A stretch of 5,456 bases of DNA from Actinomycetes bacterium (GCA_021785095.1 JAJYGM010000595.1:1-5456), one strand, 5' to 3'. Positions 1-5,456 are shown, numbered from the stretch's first letter. Made by a program: numbers and translations. The notes: generated from the letters alone by a model not told the origin.

Positions 1-281
1 CCGTCGCAGCTCGGCACCCGTTCGGTTGTCTCGTTCCCTGCACAGACCCTCACGCCGTACTCCGGCTTGCAGGCGAGAAGGCCGAACGGCTTGGGAACGG
101 CGGGCGGAGCCGGCTCGAGCGGCGTGGCCGGAGCGGCCACATGGGCCGAAGAGGTCGAAGTCCGAGGACTGGCACGCCCATGATCGACGGCGGTGCAGGC
201 ACTGAGGCCAAGGGCTGCGCAGATCGCCACGGCGAAGCCTGCAGTGGTGAACAGCGAAAAAGCTCGAGCTCTCCGGCGCAT
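1..281 (-). CDS. CocE/NonD-family (Xaa-Pro dipeptidyl-peptidase-like) hydrolase lipoprotein, N-terminal part
   Basis: This partial gene starts at an ATG (complement of 279-281) and runs open off the left edge, giving 93 codons. Seen: an Arg-rich n-region (MRRRAR), a hydrophobic core and a good lipobox LSAC with the lipid Cys at residue 29. An Ala/Pro/Ser/Thr-rich linker follows to about residue 65. The mature domain then begins with FGLLACKPEYGVRVCAG and ERVPSCDG. From memory, the pattern C-x-P-x-x-GVRxC-x-G followed by RVPSxDG matches the region just before the alpha/beta-hydrolase domain of actinobacterial CocE/NonD hydrolases, where it usually continues as VPLDVDVTLP. The catalytic Ser-Asp-His triad lies outside the window, so activity and substrate cannot be judged. 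The protein is probably anchored on the outer face of the membrane. It is transcribed divergently from the small lipoprotein at 361. The gene call is firm; the family assignment rests on a short segment. Confidence 0.72.
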   Translation of the reverse strand, partial: MRRRARAFSLFTTAGFAVAICAALGLSACTAVDHGRASPRTSTSSAHVAAPATPLEPAPPAVPKPFGLLACKPEYGVRVCAGNETTERVPSCD

Positions 282-289
282 CGTCTCGT

Positions 290-318
290 ACGTTAAGCCC
301 GTCACGGATCACTGCGAC
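290..318 (-). promoter_or_regulatory. Candidate promoter of the minus-strand hydrolase, near-leaderless
   Basis: On the minus strand a -10-like TAACGT (complement of 290-295, fitting TANNNT) is preceded after 17 bases by GTCGCA (complement of 313-318), a weak -35. The predicted transcription start falls at about 281-283, essentially on the ATG at 281. No convincing Shine-Dalgarno sequence precedes that ATG. This is pattern matching only. Confidence 0.27.
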
Positions 319-332
319 GACAGGCGTAGCCT
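302..332 (+). promoter_or_regulatory. Candidate promoter of the small lipoprotein gene
   Basis: TAGCCT (327-332) fits the actinobacterial -10 pattern TANNNT. A poor -35 (TCACGG, 302-307) lies 19 bases upstream. The predicted start would be near 339, giving a leader of about 22 bases that contains GGAG (343-346) ahead of the GTG at 361. It overlaps the candidate promoter of the divergent hydrolase, so the two may interfere or share a regulator. The match is weak. Confidence 0.22.
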
Positions 333-360
333 GGTCGTCATCGGAGCAAGACGGATCTTC

Positions 361-774
361 GTGACGATCGTTGCGCTGGCCCTGCTCGCAGCGGCCTGCG
401 GGCAGTCCTCCTCGCCCTCGGGCTCCGGACCGACGAGCCCAGGCGGATCGGGGAGAGGCTCGGGCCTCGCCACCATCCACGGGCACGTCCAGGCGAGGCC
501 GACCTGCCCCGTCGAGCAGGCGAATCATCCATGCCCGCCGGCCGCGGTCAGTGACGCTGTGGTCGAGGTGTTGACCATGAACGGCCAGCATGTCAAAGCA
601 TCGACCCGGACAGATCGGCGAGGCGACTACTCCGTCCGCGTCAGCTATGCCGGGTTCATGCGGGTCGTCGTCACGACTGCTCGCACCTTTCCGCGCTGCA
701 AGCCGAAGGACGTCCTCGTACGGCCGCCTGGCACGGTCCGCGTCGATTTCACCTGCGACACTGGCATCCGGTAG
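361..774 (+). CDS. Small lipoprotein with carboxypeptidase-regulatory-like domain and DTGIR C-terminus
   Basis: The frame stays open upstream to an ATG at 193, but that start would put some 56 non-signal residues over the divergent hydrolase gene. The GTG at 361 places a hydrophobic segment (TIVALALLAA) directly at the N-terminus before a lipobox-like AAAC (Cys 13), giving 137 residues. GGAG at 343-346 is a somewhat distant binding site. The signal would lack a positive n-region, since the ARR just upstream (346-354) is excluded, so a rare upstream start is possible. A Ser/Gly/Pro linker follows, then from about residue 38 a domain with PTCPxE...PCPP, VSDAVVEVL, TDRRGDYSV and a terminal CDTGIR. 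This matches, from memory, a widespread actinobacterial extracellular beta-sandwich family annotated as carboxypeptidase-regulatory-like. Cys 49, 58, 113 and 132 could form disulfides. Its biochemical role is unknown; binding or a structural role at the cell surface is inference. Confidence 0.8.
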   Translation: MTIVALALLAAACGQSSSPSGSGPTSPGGSGRGSGLATIHGHVQARPTCPVEQANHPCPPAAVSDAVVEVLTMNGQHVKASTRTDRRGDYSVRVSYAGFMRVVVTTARTFPRCKPKDVLVRPPGTVRVDFTCDTGIR

Positions 775-780
775 GCACTG

Positions 781-799
781 AGCGAGATACCGGCTCGCT
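781..799 (+). terminator. Hairpin after the small lipoprotein gene, possible weak terminator
   Basis: AGCGAG (781-786) and CTCGCT (794-799) are perfect inverted repeats around a 7-base loop, starting 6 bases after the TAG at 772-774. There is no T-tract downstream, so it is at best a weak intrinsic terminator or an mRNA-stabilising hairpin. Confidence 0.28.
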
Positions 800-871
800 G
801 ACCGCAGGCACGACAACATGAAGTGCGCGGCTCGTACTCGCGTTTGCCGCGAACGGGCGCGCCTTCGGACT

Positions 872-881
872 TAGGGTGAGG
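872..881 (+). promoter_or_regulatory. Start-site signal of the GH3 gene: -10 hexamer and/or ribosome binding site
   Basis: TAGGGT (872-877) fits TANNNT, and its last base is exactly 7 bases before the GTG at 884, so transcription could begin on the start codon. No good -35 is visible: TTGCCG at 844-849 is 22 bases upstream, which is too far. The same bases also read as AGGG (873-876) and GAGG (878-881), usable as a Shine-Dalgarno sequence. The sequence alone does not decide between the two readings. Confidence 0.35.
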
Positions 882-883
882 CG

Positions 884-2098
884 GTGGACAGAAGACGGCG
901 GCGGGGGTTCGCGTCGAGGGTCGCGATCCTGGTCTGCTCGTGCCTCGCCATCGCCGGCGCGGCCTGCTCCTCGACGCCCGGCGCGTCGCCGACGACGCGA
1001 TCCTCCGGTACGGGCACCACGGGCGGGCCTGCCACGACGGCGCCGCCGACGACGGGCAGCACCACGACGTCCCCGCCGACGACGGGCAGCACCACGACGT
1101 CGCCGGCTTCGAGCACCACGCTGCCCGGCCACTGGACCGAGGAGGAGGAGCTTGCACAGCTCATCATGGTCGGCGCGGACTTCTCCGACCTGCCGGCAGC
1201 CTCGAGCGCAGTGCGCCAGGGCGTCGGAGGCCTCGTCTTGTTCGGCATGCCTTCCGCCGGTACTGGACCGTCGATCGTCGCCGGCCTCGCGGCTCTCCAG
1301 GCGGAGGCAAGGGTGCACGTGCTCATGGCGACCGATGAGGAGGGAGGAGGTGTCGCTCGCCTCGCCGACGTGATCGGCTCCATGCCGTGGCCGCGCCAGA
1401 TGGCCGGGACGATGACGCCCGAGCAGGTGCGAACGCTCGTCACCGAGCGTGCGAAGGCGATGGCCGGTCTCGGGATCGACATGGACCTGGCTCCGGTGCT
1501 CGACACGGCGAGCAGCTCGGACCCGGTCGACGAGGAGGCGCTCCGATCCTTCAGCGAGGACGGGTCGACGGCAGCCTCGTATGGCCTCGCGTTCATTGCG
1601 GGGCTGCGAGCCGGCGGCGTCATCGCCACGGCGAAGCACTTCCCCGGACTCGGGCACGCCAACGCCGACACCGACCTCGGCCCCGCCACGGATCCACCAC
1701 TGTCCGAGCTCGTCGGGAACGACCTCGTGCCGTTCCGGGCCGCCATCGCCGACGGGGTCGGCTCCGTGATGATGAGCAACGTGACGGAGCCCTCCTGGGG
1801 AAGCCTTCCGGCGTCACTCAACCCGAACGCTTACAGCTACCTGCGGTCGCTCGGCTTCGGCGGCGTCATCATCACCGACGCACTCAACGCGGGAGCGATC
1901 CGCGACGCCGGCTACAGCGCACCGCAGGCGGTCGTGAAGGCGATCGAGGCGGGCGCCGACATCGCGATGGTTGCCGCTCTTTCGGACTTCGAGCCCGCGC
2001 TGGCCGACCTCGAACGAGCCGTCCAAGACGGCCAGCTCTCGATGACCCAGGTGACGAAGTCGGTCGAGCGCATCCTCCAGCTCAAGCACATGGCCTGA
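884..2098 (+). CDS. Lipoprotein glycoside hydrolase family 3 N-terminal (NagZ-like) protein
   Basis: A 404-residue protein from a GTG start that begins with an Arg-rich n-region, a hydrophobic stretch and a lipobox-like AGAAC (Cys 28; Gly at -3 is atypical). A Thr/Pro/Ser/Gly linker (about 31-81) holds two copies of PPTTGSTTTS. The GH3 N-terminal TIM-barrel domain follows from about residue 84 to the end; as in single-domain NagZ enzymes, there is no C-terminal sandwich domain. Motifs seen: DEEGG (151-155, usually DQEGG), DLAPVLD, LRSFSEDG with Arg 221 in the substrate-binding position, KHFPGLG (251-257) and GVIITDALN, with Asp 332 as the predicted nucleophile by the GH3 signature. NagZ enzymes release beta-linked N-acetylglucosamine from peptidoglycan fragments with a His-Asp dyad in KHFPGHGxxxxDSH. 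Here the last positions read DTD (262-264), so the acid/base His is Asp 264. Exported cell-wall glycan hydrolysis is plausible; exact activity is uncertain. Hairpins flank the gene and it appears monocistronic. Confidence 0.9.
   Translation: MDRRRRRGFASRVAILVCSCLAIAGAACSSTPGASPTTRSSGTGTTGGPATTAPPTTGSTTTSPPTTGSTTTSPASSTTLPGHWTEEEELAQLIMVGADFSDLPAASSAVRQGVGGLVLFGMPSAGTGPSIVAGLAALQAEARVHVLMATDEEGGGVARLADVIGSMPWPRQMAGTMTPEQVRTLVTERAKAMAGLGIDMDLAPVLDTASSSDPVDEEALRSFSEDGSTAASYGLAFIAGLRAGGVIATAKHFPGLGHANADTDLGPATDPPLSELVGNDLVPFRAAIADGVGSVMMSNVTEPSWGSLPASLNPNAYSYLRSLGFGGVIITDALNAGAIRDAGYSAPQAVVKAIEAGADIAMVAALSDFEPALADLERAVQDGQLSMTQVTKSVERILQLKHMA
1043..1101 (+). repeat. Two-copy 30-base tandem repeat in the GH3 linker
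   Basis: Bases 1043-1072 and 1073-1101 repeat with a 30-base period and are identical over 29 positions. They encode PPTTGSTTTS twice (residues 54-73). The unit is a multiple of three, so copy changes would stay in frame and only alter the length of the flexible linker between the lipid anchor and the catalytic domain. Confidence 0.9.
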
Positions 2099-2110
2099 GG
2101 CGATAGCGGC

Positions 2111-2125
2111 GAGCCGGCGCGGCTC
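2111..2125 (+). terminator. Short hairpin after the GH3 gene, possible weak terminator
   Basis: GAGCCG (2111-2116) and CGGCTC (2120-2125) form a 6-bp GC-rich stem with a 3-base loop, 12 bases past the TGA at 2096-2098. Only TGGCTT follows, not a real T-tract, so termination is uncertain. It ends just before the -35 box of the next promoter, separating the GH3 gene from the metabolic operon. Confidence 0.3.
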
Positions 2126-2129
2126 TGGC

Positions 2130-2159
2130 TTGACACTTCAGCCGGCGACCTGCTGCCAT
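2130..2159 (+). promoter_or_regulatory. Candidate operon promoter, consensus -35 with extended -10
   Basis: A perfect TTGACA (2130-2135) is followed after 18 bases by TGCCAT (2154-2159), a modest -10. It is preceded by TG one base upstream (2151-2152), as in extended -10 promoters. The predicted start near 2166 would give a leader of about 38 bases before the ligase ATG at 2204. This is the best sigma-70-type promoter in the window, and it precedes the first gene of the likely operon. No operator palindrome is evident. Confidence 0.45.
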
Positions 2160-2190
2160 GGTCGGAGGGCTGCACTCTCGTTCTCGAGCT

Positions 2191-2198
2191 GAGGGGGG
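2191..2198 (+). promoter_or_regulatory. Ribosome binding site of the gamma-glutamyl ligase
   Basis: GAGGGGGG ends 5 bases before the ATG at 2204, a strong and well-spaced Shine-Dalgarno sequence. It fixes this start over other in-frame codons. Confidence 0.7.
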
Positions 2199-2203
2199 TC
2201 GCG

Positions 2204-3568
2204 ATGAGCCTGACACGCGCCCGTCTCACCGTCACGCAACTCGAAGAGGCAGTCGGCAGGGGCGCGATCGACACCGTGGTCGTCGCGATCACCGACATGC
2301 AGGGGCGGCTGCAGGGGAAGCGGTGCGACGCTCGTTTCTTCCTGGACGAGGTGATCGAGCACTCGACCGAGGGATGCAGCTACCTCCTCGCAGTCGACGT
2401 CGACATGAACACCGTGCCCGGTTACGACATGTCCTCCTGGGAGACCGGCTACGGGGATTTCGTCATGAAGCCCGACCTTGCGACTCTCCGGCTCATCCCG
2501 TGGCACGCGAAGACCGCGTTCTGCCAGGCGGACCTGTTCTGGGAGGACGGCTCGCCGGTCGAGCCGTCGCCACGCCGCATCCTGCAACGACAGAGCGCTC
2601 GCCTATCCGAGCGTGGATGGACAGGCCTGACAGGTACCGAGCTCGAGCTCATCGTCTTCGAAGACCGCTTCGAAGACGCCTGGCGGAAGGGCTACCGGGA
2701 TCTCGTGCCGGCGAACACCTACAACGTCGACTACTCGATCCTCGGCACCTCGCGCCTCGAACCACTCCTCGGACGGATCCGGCGCGAGATGAGCGCCGCC
2801 GGCATGCCCGTCGAGTCGGTGAAGGGCGAGTGCAACCTCGGCCAGCACGAGGTGGCGTTCCGGTACGGGGACCTCGTGTTGAAAGCAGACGAGCACGTGC
2901 TCTACAAGACCGGGGCAAAGGAGATCGCGGCGCAGGAGGGCTGCTCGCTCACGTTCATGGCGAAGTACGACGCCCGCGAAGGCAACAGCTGCCACGTCCA
3001 TCTCTCGATTCGAGACAGTGACGGTGAGCCCGTGTTCGCGGGTGGCGAAGAGTACGGGATGTCGGCTGTGTTCCGTCACTTCCTCGCCGGCATGATCGCG
3101 ACGCTGCCGGACTTCACGCTGCTCCTCGCGCCGAACGTCAACAGCTACAAGCGATTCACCGAAGCCTCGTTCGCCCCGACTGCCGTCGCATGGGGTCGCG
3201 ACAACCGAACCTGTGCCTTTCGCGTGGTCGGCCGCGGCCCGTCTCTCCGAGTCGAGTGCCGCGTGCCGGGTGGTGACGTCAACCCCTACCTCGCGCTCGC
3301 GGCCATCACCGCGGGCGGGTTGCACGGCGTCGAGAAGGGGCTGCCGCTCGAGCCGCCCTTCCCGGGCAACGCCTACACCGCCGACCTGCCCCGGATCCCA
3401 CGGACGCTCCGGGAGGCCGCCGAGAGGTTCTCGTCGAGCGACCACGCCCGTGAAGCACTCGGTGACGACGTCGTCGACCACTACACGAACATGGCGCGAG
3501 TCGAGCTCGCGGCATTCGACTCGGCCGTGACCGACTGGGAGCGCTACCGCTGCTTCGAGCGCTTCTGA
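2204..3568 (+). CDS. Glutamine synthetase-family gamma-glutamyl ligase (GlnA4/PuuA type)
   Basis: A 454-residue protein, close to the size of PuuA and GlnA4. The N-terminal beta-grasp domain (about 10-105, containing ITDMQGRLQGKR) is followed by the glutamine synthetase catalytic domain. Metal and substrate motifs are all present: ELE (Glu 146, 148), ECNLGQHE (Glu 209, 216), NSCHVH (His 264, 266), NSYKRF (Arg 317), NRTCAFR (Arg 335, 340) and ECR before NPYLA (Glu 351, Arg 353). It should therefore ligate glutamate to an amine with ATP in the cytoplasm. GSSCH-like rather than GSGMH wording and the gene order point to the GlnA4/PuuA side of the family, not to the housekeeping enzyme. Characterised relatives make gamma-glutamyl-polyamines (PuuA, Streptomyces GlnA3) or gamma-glutamylethanolamide (Streptomyces GlnA4). 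The amine used here is not determined. The aldehyde dehydrogenase begins 47 bases downstream, probably in the same operon. Confidence 0.93.
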   Translation: MSLTRARLTVTQLEEAVGRGAIDTVVVAITDMQGRLQGKRCDARFFLDEVIEHSTEGCSYLLAVDVDMNTVPGYDMSSWETGYGDFVMKPDLATLRLIPWHAKTAFCQADLFWEDGSPVEPSPRRILQRQSARLSERGWTGLTGTELELIVFEDRFEDAWRKGYRDLVPANTYNVDYSILGTSRLEPLLGRIRREMSAAGMPVESVKGECNLGQHEVAFRYGDLVLKADEHVLYKTGAKEIAAQEGCSLTFMAKYDAREGNSCHVHLSIRDSDGEPVFAGGEEYGMSAVFRHFLAGMIATLPDFTLLLAPNVNSYKRFTEASFAPTAVAWGRDNRTCAFRVVGRGPSLRVECRVPGGDVNPYLALAAITAGGLHGVEKGLPLEPPFPGNAYTADLPRIPRTLREAAERFSSSDHAREALGDDVVDHYTNMARVELAAFDSAVTDWERYRCFERF

Positions 3569-3578
3569 GCCATCCGGC

Positions 3579-3609
3579 TTGGAGTGCAGCAGGCTCCGTC
3601 AACTACAAC
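3579..3609 (+). promoter_or_regulatory. Candidate internal promoter before the aldehyde dehydrogenase
   Basis: TTGGAG (3579-3584) and TACAAC (3604-3609) are separated by 19 bases. The -10-like box ends 7 bases before the GTG at 3616, so transcripts would begin on that codon. This would explain the missing Shine-Dalgarno sequence there. Both boxes are imperfect, and readthrough from the ligase gene is equally possible. Confidence 0.27.
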
Positions 3610-3615
3610 AGTGAC

Positions 3616-4977
3616 GTGAGCCATGTTGTCATGAGCCCAGTCGACGAGACCGTCGTGGCCGAGATCGACCTCCTCGACGAGCCCGCCGTCGACGAGGCGA
3701 TCGCCCGGGCCGCTCGCTCACACGCCGAGTGGGCCGCTGTCGCGCCAGGCGATCGGGCACGCCTGCTCCGGCGGGCAGCCGAGGCGGTGGACGGAGCGAT
3801 CGAGGAGCTGGCGATGCTCGAGGTCCGCAACGCCGGCCACACGATCTCCAACGCCCGTTTCGAGGCCGGGAACGTGCGCGACGTGCTGATGTACTACGCG
3901 GGTGCACCCGAACGTCACTTCGGGCGACAGATCCCCGTCCCCGGTGGGGTGGACGTCACCTTCCGCGAGCCTCTCGGCGTCGTCGGTGTCATCGTGCCGT
4001 GGAACTTCCCGATGCCGATCGCCTCCTGGGGATTTGCCCCCGCGCTCGCTGCGGGCAACTGCGTCGTGCTGAAGCCTGCCGAGCTGACTCCGCTGACGGC
4101 CATGCGTATCGCGGAGCTGTGTCACGAGGCCGGCATCCCCGAGGGCGTGTTCCAGGTCCTTCCCGGGAAGGGCAGCGTCGTCGGTTGGCGGTTCGTCACG
4201 CACGAGCAGGTGAGGAAGGTGTGCTTCACCGGCTCGACCGAAGTCGGCAGGAAGGTCATGGCGGGCTGTGCCGAGCAGGTGAAGCGCGTGACGCTCGAGC
4301 TCGGGGGGAAGAGCGCCAACATCGTCTTCGCCGACTGCGACCTCGAGCAAGCGGCGGCGACGGCGCCGAGCGCGGTGTTCGACAACGCCGGCCAGGACTG
4401 TTGCGCGCGGTCGCGCCTCCTCGTCGAGCGGTCGGTGCACGACCGCTTCCTCGAGCTGCTCGAGCCCGCAGTGACGTCGTTCCGTGTGAAGGACCCCGCC
4501 GAGCCCGACGCGGAGATGGGTCCGCTGATCAGCGCTGCGCGGCGCGAGGCCGTGGCGGCGTACGTACCAGATGGCGCCCCCGTCGCCTTCCGGGGCAAGG
4601 CGCCCACGGGTCCGGGCTTCTGGTTCCCGCCGACGGTGCTCGACCCGGTGACACCGGACGCGCCTGCTGCTCGCGAGGAGATCTTCGGCCCGGTTCTCAC
4701 CGTCATCCCGTTCGAAGACGAGGCCGATGCGATCCGCATCGCCAACGACACCTCTTATGGTCTGTCCGGTTCGATCTGGACGAGCGACGTCGGCCGGGCG
4801 TTTCGGGTCGCGCGAGCAGTCGAGACGGGAACGCTGTCGGTCAATTCGCACTCGTCGGTCCGCTACTGGACTCCCTTCGGGGGCATGAAGCAATCCGGTC
4901 TCGGCCGTGAGCTCGGCCCGGACGCCCTCGACGGGTTCAGCGAGGTGAAGAACGTGTTCATCAGGACGGTCGAGTGA
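3616..4977 (+). CDS. NAD(P)-dependent aldehyde dehydrogenase, AldC-like
   Basis: A 453-residue protein of the aldehyde dehydrogenase superfamily, slightly shorter than the usual 480-500. It oxidises an aldehyde to a carboxylic acid in the cytoplasm. Seen in order: PWNFPM with oxyanion Asn 130, KPAE (153-156) for cofactor binding, FTGSTEVG (204-211) at the nucleotide fold, LELGGK with general base Glu 228, GQDCCA with nucleophile Cys 262, EEIFGPV (354-360) and a C-terminal PFGGMKQSGLGRELG. All key residues are intact. From memory the sequence closely resembles M. tuberculosis AldC (Rv2858c), including GRQIPVPGGVDVTF and VFDNAGQDCCARSR. The GTG at 3616 is chosen because it gives an N-terminus of similar length to that homologue; the ATG at 3631, five codons in, is the alternative. 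Neither has a good ribosome binding site. Behind a gamma-glutamyl ligase, a likely substrate is a gamma-glutamylated amino-aldehyde or a related aldehyde, which is inference. Confidence 0.93.
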   Translation: MSHVVMSPVDETVVAEIDLLDEPAVDEAIARAARSHAEWAAVAPGDRARLLRRAAEAVDGAIEELAMLEVRNAGHTISNARFEAGNVRDVLMYYAGAPERHFGRQIPVPGGVDVTFREPLGVVGVIVPWNFPMPIASWGFAPALAAGNCVVLKPAELTPLTAMRIAELCHEAGIPEGVFQVLPGKGSVVGWRFVTHEQVRKVCFTGSTEVGRKVMAGCAEQVKRVTLELGGKSANIVFADCDLEQAAATAPSAVFDNAGQDCCARSRLLVERSVHDRFLELLEPAVTSFRVKDPAEPDAEMGPLISAARREAVAAYVPDGAPVAFRGKAPTGPGFWFPPTVLDPVTPDAPAAREEIFGPVLTVIPFEDEADAIRIANDTSYGLSGSIWTSDVGRAFRVARAVETGTLSVNSHSSVRYWTPFGGMKQSGLGRELGPDALDGFSEVKNVFIRTVE

Positions 4978-4982
4978 ACCCC

Positions 4983-4990
4983 AGGAGGGG
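4983..4990 (+). promoter_or_regulatory. Ribosome binding site of the short-chain dehydrogenase
   Basis: AGGAGGGG lies just after the aldehyde dehydrogenase stop. Its AGGAGG core is 5 bases before GTG 4994 and 11 before the in-frame ATG 5000, which favours the GTG. The site supports translation from a shared operon mRNA. Confidence 0.7.
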
Positions 4991-4993
4991 TGC

Positions 4994-5456
4994 GTGACGA
5001 TGGGACGCCTCGACGGCAAGGTAGCCGTCATCACGGGCGGCGCGAGCGGGATCGGCAAGGCCTCGGTCCGCCGCTTCGCGGCCGAGGGTGCCCGCGTGGT
5101 CGTCGCCGACCTCGACGAGGCCGGGGGGACCGACCTTGCCGCCGAGGTCGGCGGGCTCTTCGTCCGGGCGGACGTGACGGAAGCCGCCGACGTCGCAGCC
5201 ATGTACGACGCCGCCATCGAGCGCTTCGGCGGCCTCGACGTCTGCTTCAACAACGCCGGGATCTCGCCCCCCGACGACGATTCGATCCTCACCACCGGTC
5301 TCGACGCGTGGGAGCGCGTCCAGCGGGTGAACTTGACGAGCGTCTACCTCTGCTGCCGCGAAGGCATCGCCCGGCTCCTCGACCACGGCGGGGGAAGCGT
5401 TGTCAACACCGCCTCCTTCGTCGCCCTCCTCGGGGCGGCCACCTCCCAGATCTCCT
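4994..5456 (+). CDS. NAD-dependent short-chain dehydrogenase/reductase (Rv2857c-like), N-terminal part
   Basis: The gene is open at the right edge after 154 codons of an expected 250 or so. Seen, numbering from GTG 4994: the Rossmann glycine motif TGGASGIG (14-21), an Asp at the end of strand 2 (VVVADLD, Asp 39) that favours NAD over NADP, NNAG (86-89), a helix-4 Asn in VNLTSVYL, and NTAS with the probable catalytic Ser 141. The catalytic Tyr-x-x-x-Lys lies just past the edge. The start is GTG 4994 or ATG 5000, two codons later. From memory it resembles M. tuberculosis Rv2857c, including FNNAGISPPDD and NTASFVALLGAATSQIS. It follows the aldehyde dehydrogenase by 16 bases with a strong binding site, so the two are very likely co-transcribed. 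It probably interconverts an alcohol and a carbonyl in the same amine or aldehyde pathway; the substrate is unknown. Confidence 0.9.
   Translation, partial: MTMGRLDGKVAVITGGASGIGKASVRRFAAEGARVVVADLDEAGGTDLAAEVGGLFVRADVTEAADVAAMYDAAIERFGGLDVCFNNAGISPPDDDSILTTGLDAWERVQRVNLTSVYLCCREGIARLLDHGGGSVVNTASFVALLGAATSQIS

Noticed and set aside
193..360. ATG at 193 as the start of the small lipoprotein
   Set aside because: It would overlap the divergent hydrolase gene by 89 bases and place about 56 residues without signal-peptide character ahead of the hydrophobic segment and lipobox.
749..1821. Long minus-strand open frames (302 and 316 codons) opposite the GH3 gene
   Set aside because: They overlap each other and a motif-complete GH3 gene, and their composition is low-complexity Arg/Gly/Ala, so they are shadows.
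3569..3615. Inverted repeat GGAG...CTCC between ligase and aldehyde dehydrogenase as a terminator
   Set aside because: The stem has only 4-5 pairs including a wobble and no T-tract, which is not enough to call a terminator.
3718..5295. 525-codon open frame on the minus strand
   Set aside because: It lies opposite the intact aldehyde dehydrogenase and short-chain dehydrogenase genes, is Arg/Gly/His-rich without recognisable motifs, and is the usual antisense artefact of high-GC coding DNA.
1..5456. A novel defence, mobile or biosynthetic system
   Set aside because: No integrase, transposase, nuclease, repeat array, toxin or assembly-line enzyme is seen. All six genes belong to recognisable families.

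Overview
The window is a high-GC chromosomal segment with GTG starts, Ser/Thr/Pro/Gly-rich lipoproteins and families typical of Actinomycetota. The 3' half resembles Mycobacterium and related actinobacteria closely enough to recognise from memory, but the species cannot be named. Six genes cover almost all of it, two of them cut by the window edges. No RNA genes, mobile elements, CRISPR arrays or phage genes were seen, and no stretch of more than 300 bases lacks a gene.

Left part (1-2098): three predicted exported lipoproteins. A minus-strand gene at 1-281 is the N-terminus of a CocE/NonD-type (Xaa-Pro dipeptidyl-peptidase-like) alpha/beta hydrolase. It is open at the window edge. About 80 bp away, divergently, is a small lipoprotein with a carboxypeptidase-regulatory-like beta-sandwich domain ending in DTGIR (361-774). 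Next comes a lipoprotein with a repetitive Thr/Pro/Ser/Gly linker and a glycoside hydrolase family 3 N-terminal (NagZ-like) catalytic domain (884-2098). Its nucleophile motif is intact, but the usual NagZ acid/base His is replaced by Asp.

Right part (2130-5456): a probable operon. A good candidate promoter and a strong ribosome binding site precede a glutamine synthetase-like gamma-glutamyl ligase of the GlnA4/PuuA type (2204-3568). An aldehyde dehydrogenase (3616-4977) and a short-chain dehydrogenase (4994 to the edge) follow. The order and the proteins resemble M. tuberculosis glnA4 (Rv2860c) - Rv2859c - aldC (Rv2858c) - Rv2857c, except that no Rv2859c-like class I amidotransferase/gamma-glutamyl hydrolase lies between the ligase and the aldehyde dehydrogenase. 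The likely job is catabolism of an amine: gamma-glutamylation of the amine, oxidation of the derived aldehyde, and a further NAD-linked redox step. The substrate (polyamine, ethanolamine or another amine) is not determined by the sequence.

A pattern across the window is that three of the starts have a TANNNT-like or TATAAT-like hexamer ending about 7-9 bases before the start codon, which suggests leaderless mRNAs. The ligase and the short-chain dehydrogenase instead have strong Shine-Dalgarno sequences. I see no evidence of a wholly new system; the right-hand block is a recognisable metabolic module with one notable gene absence.
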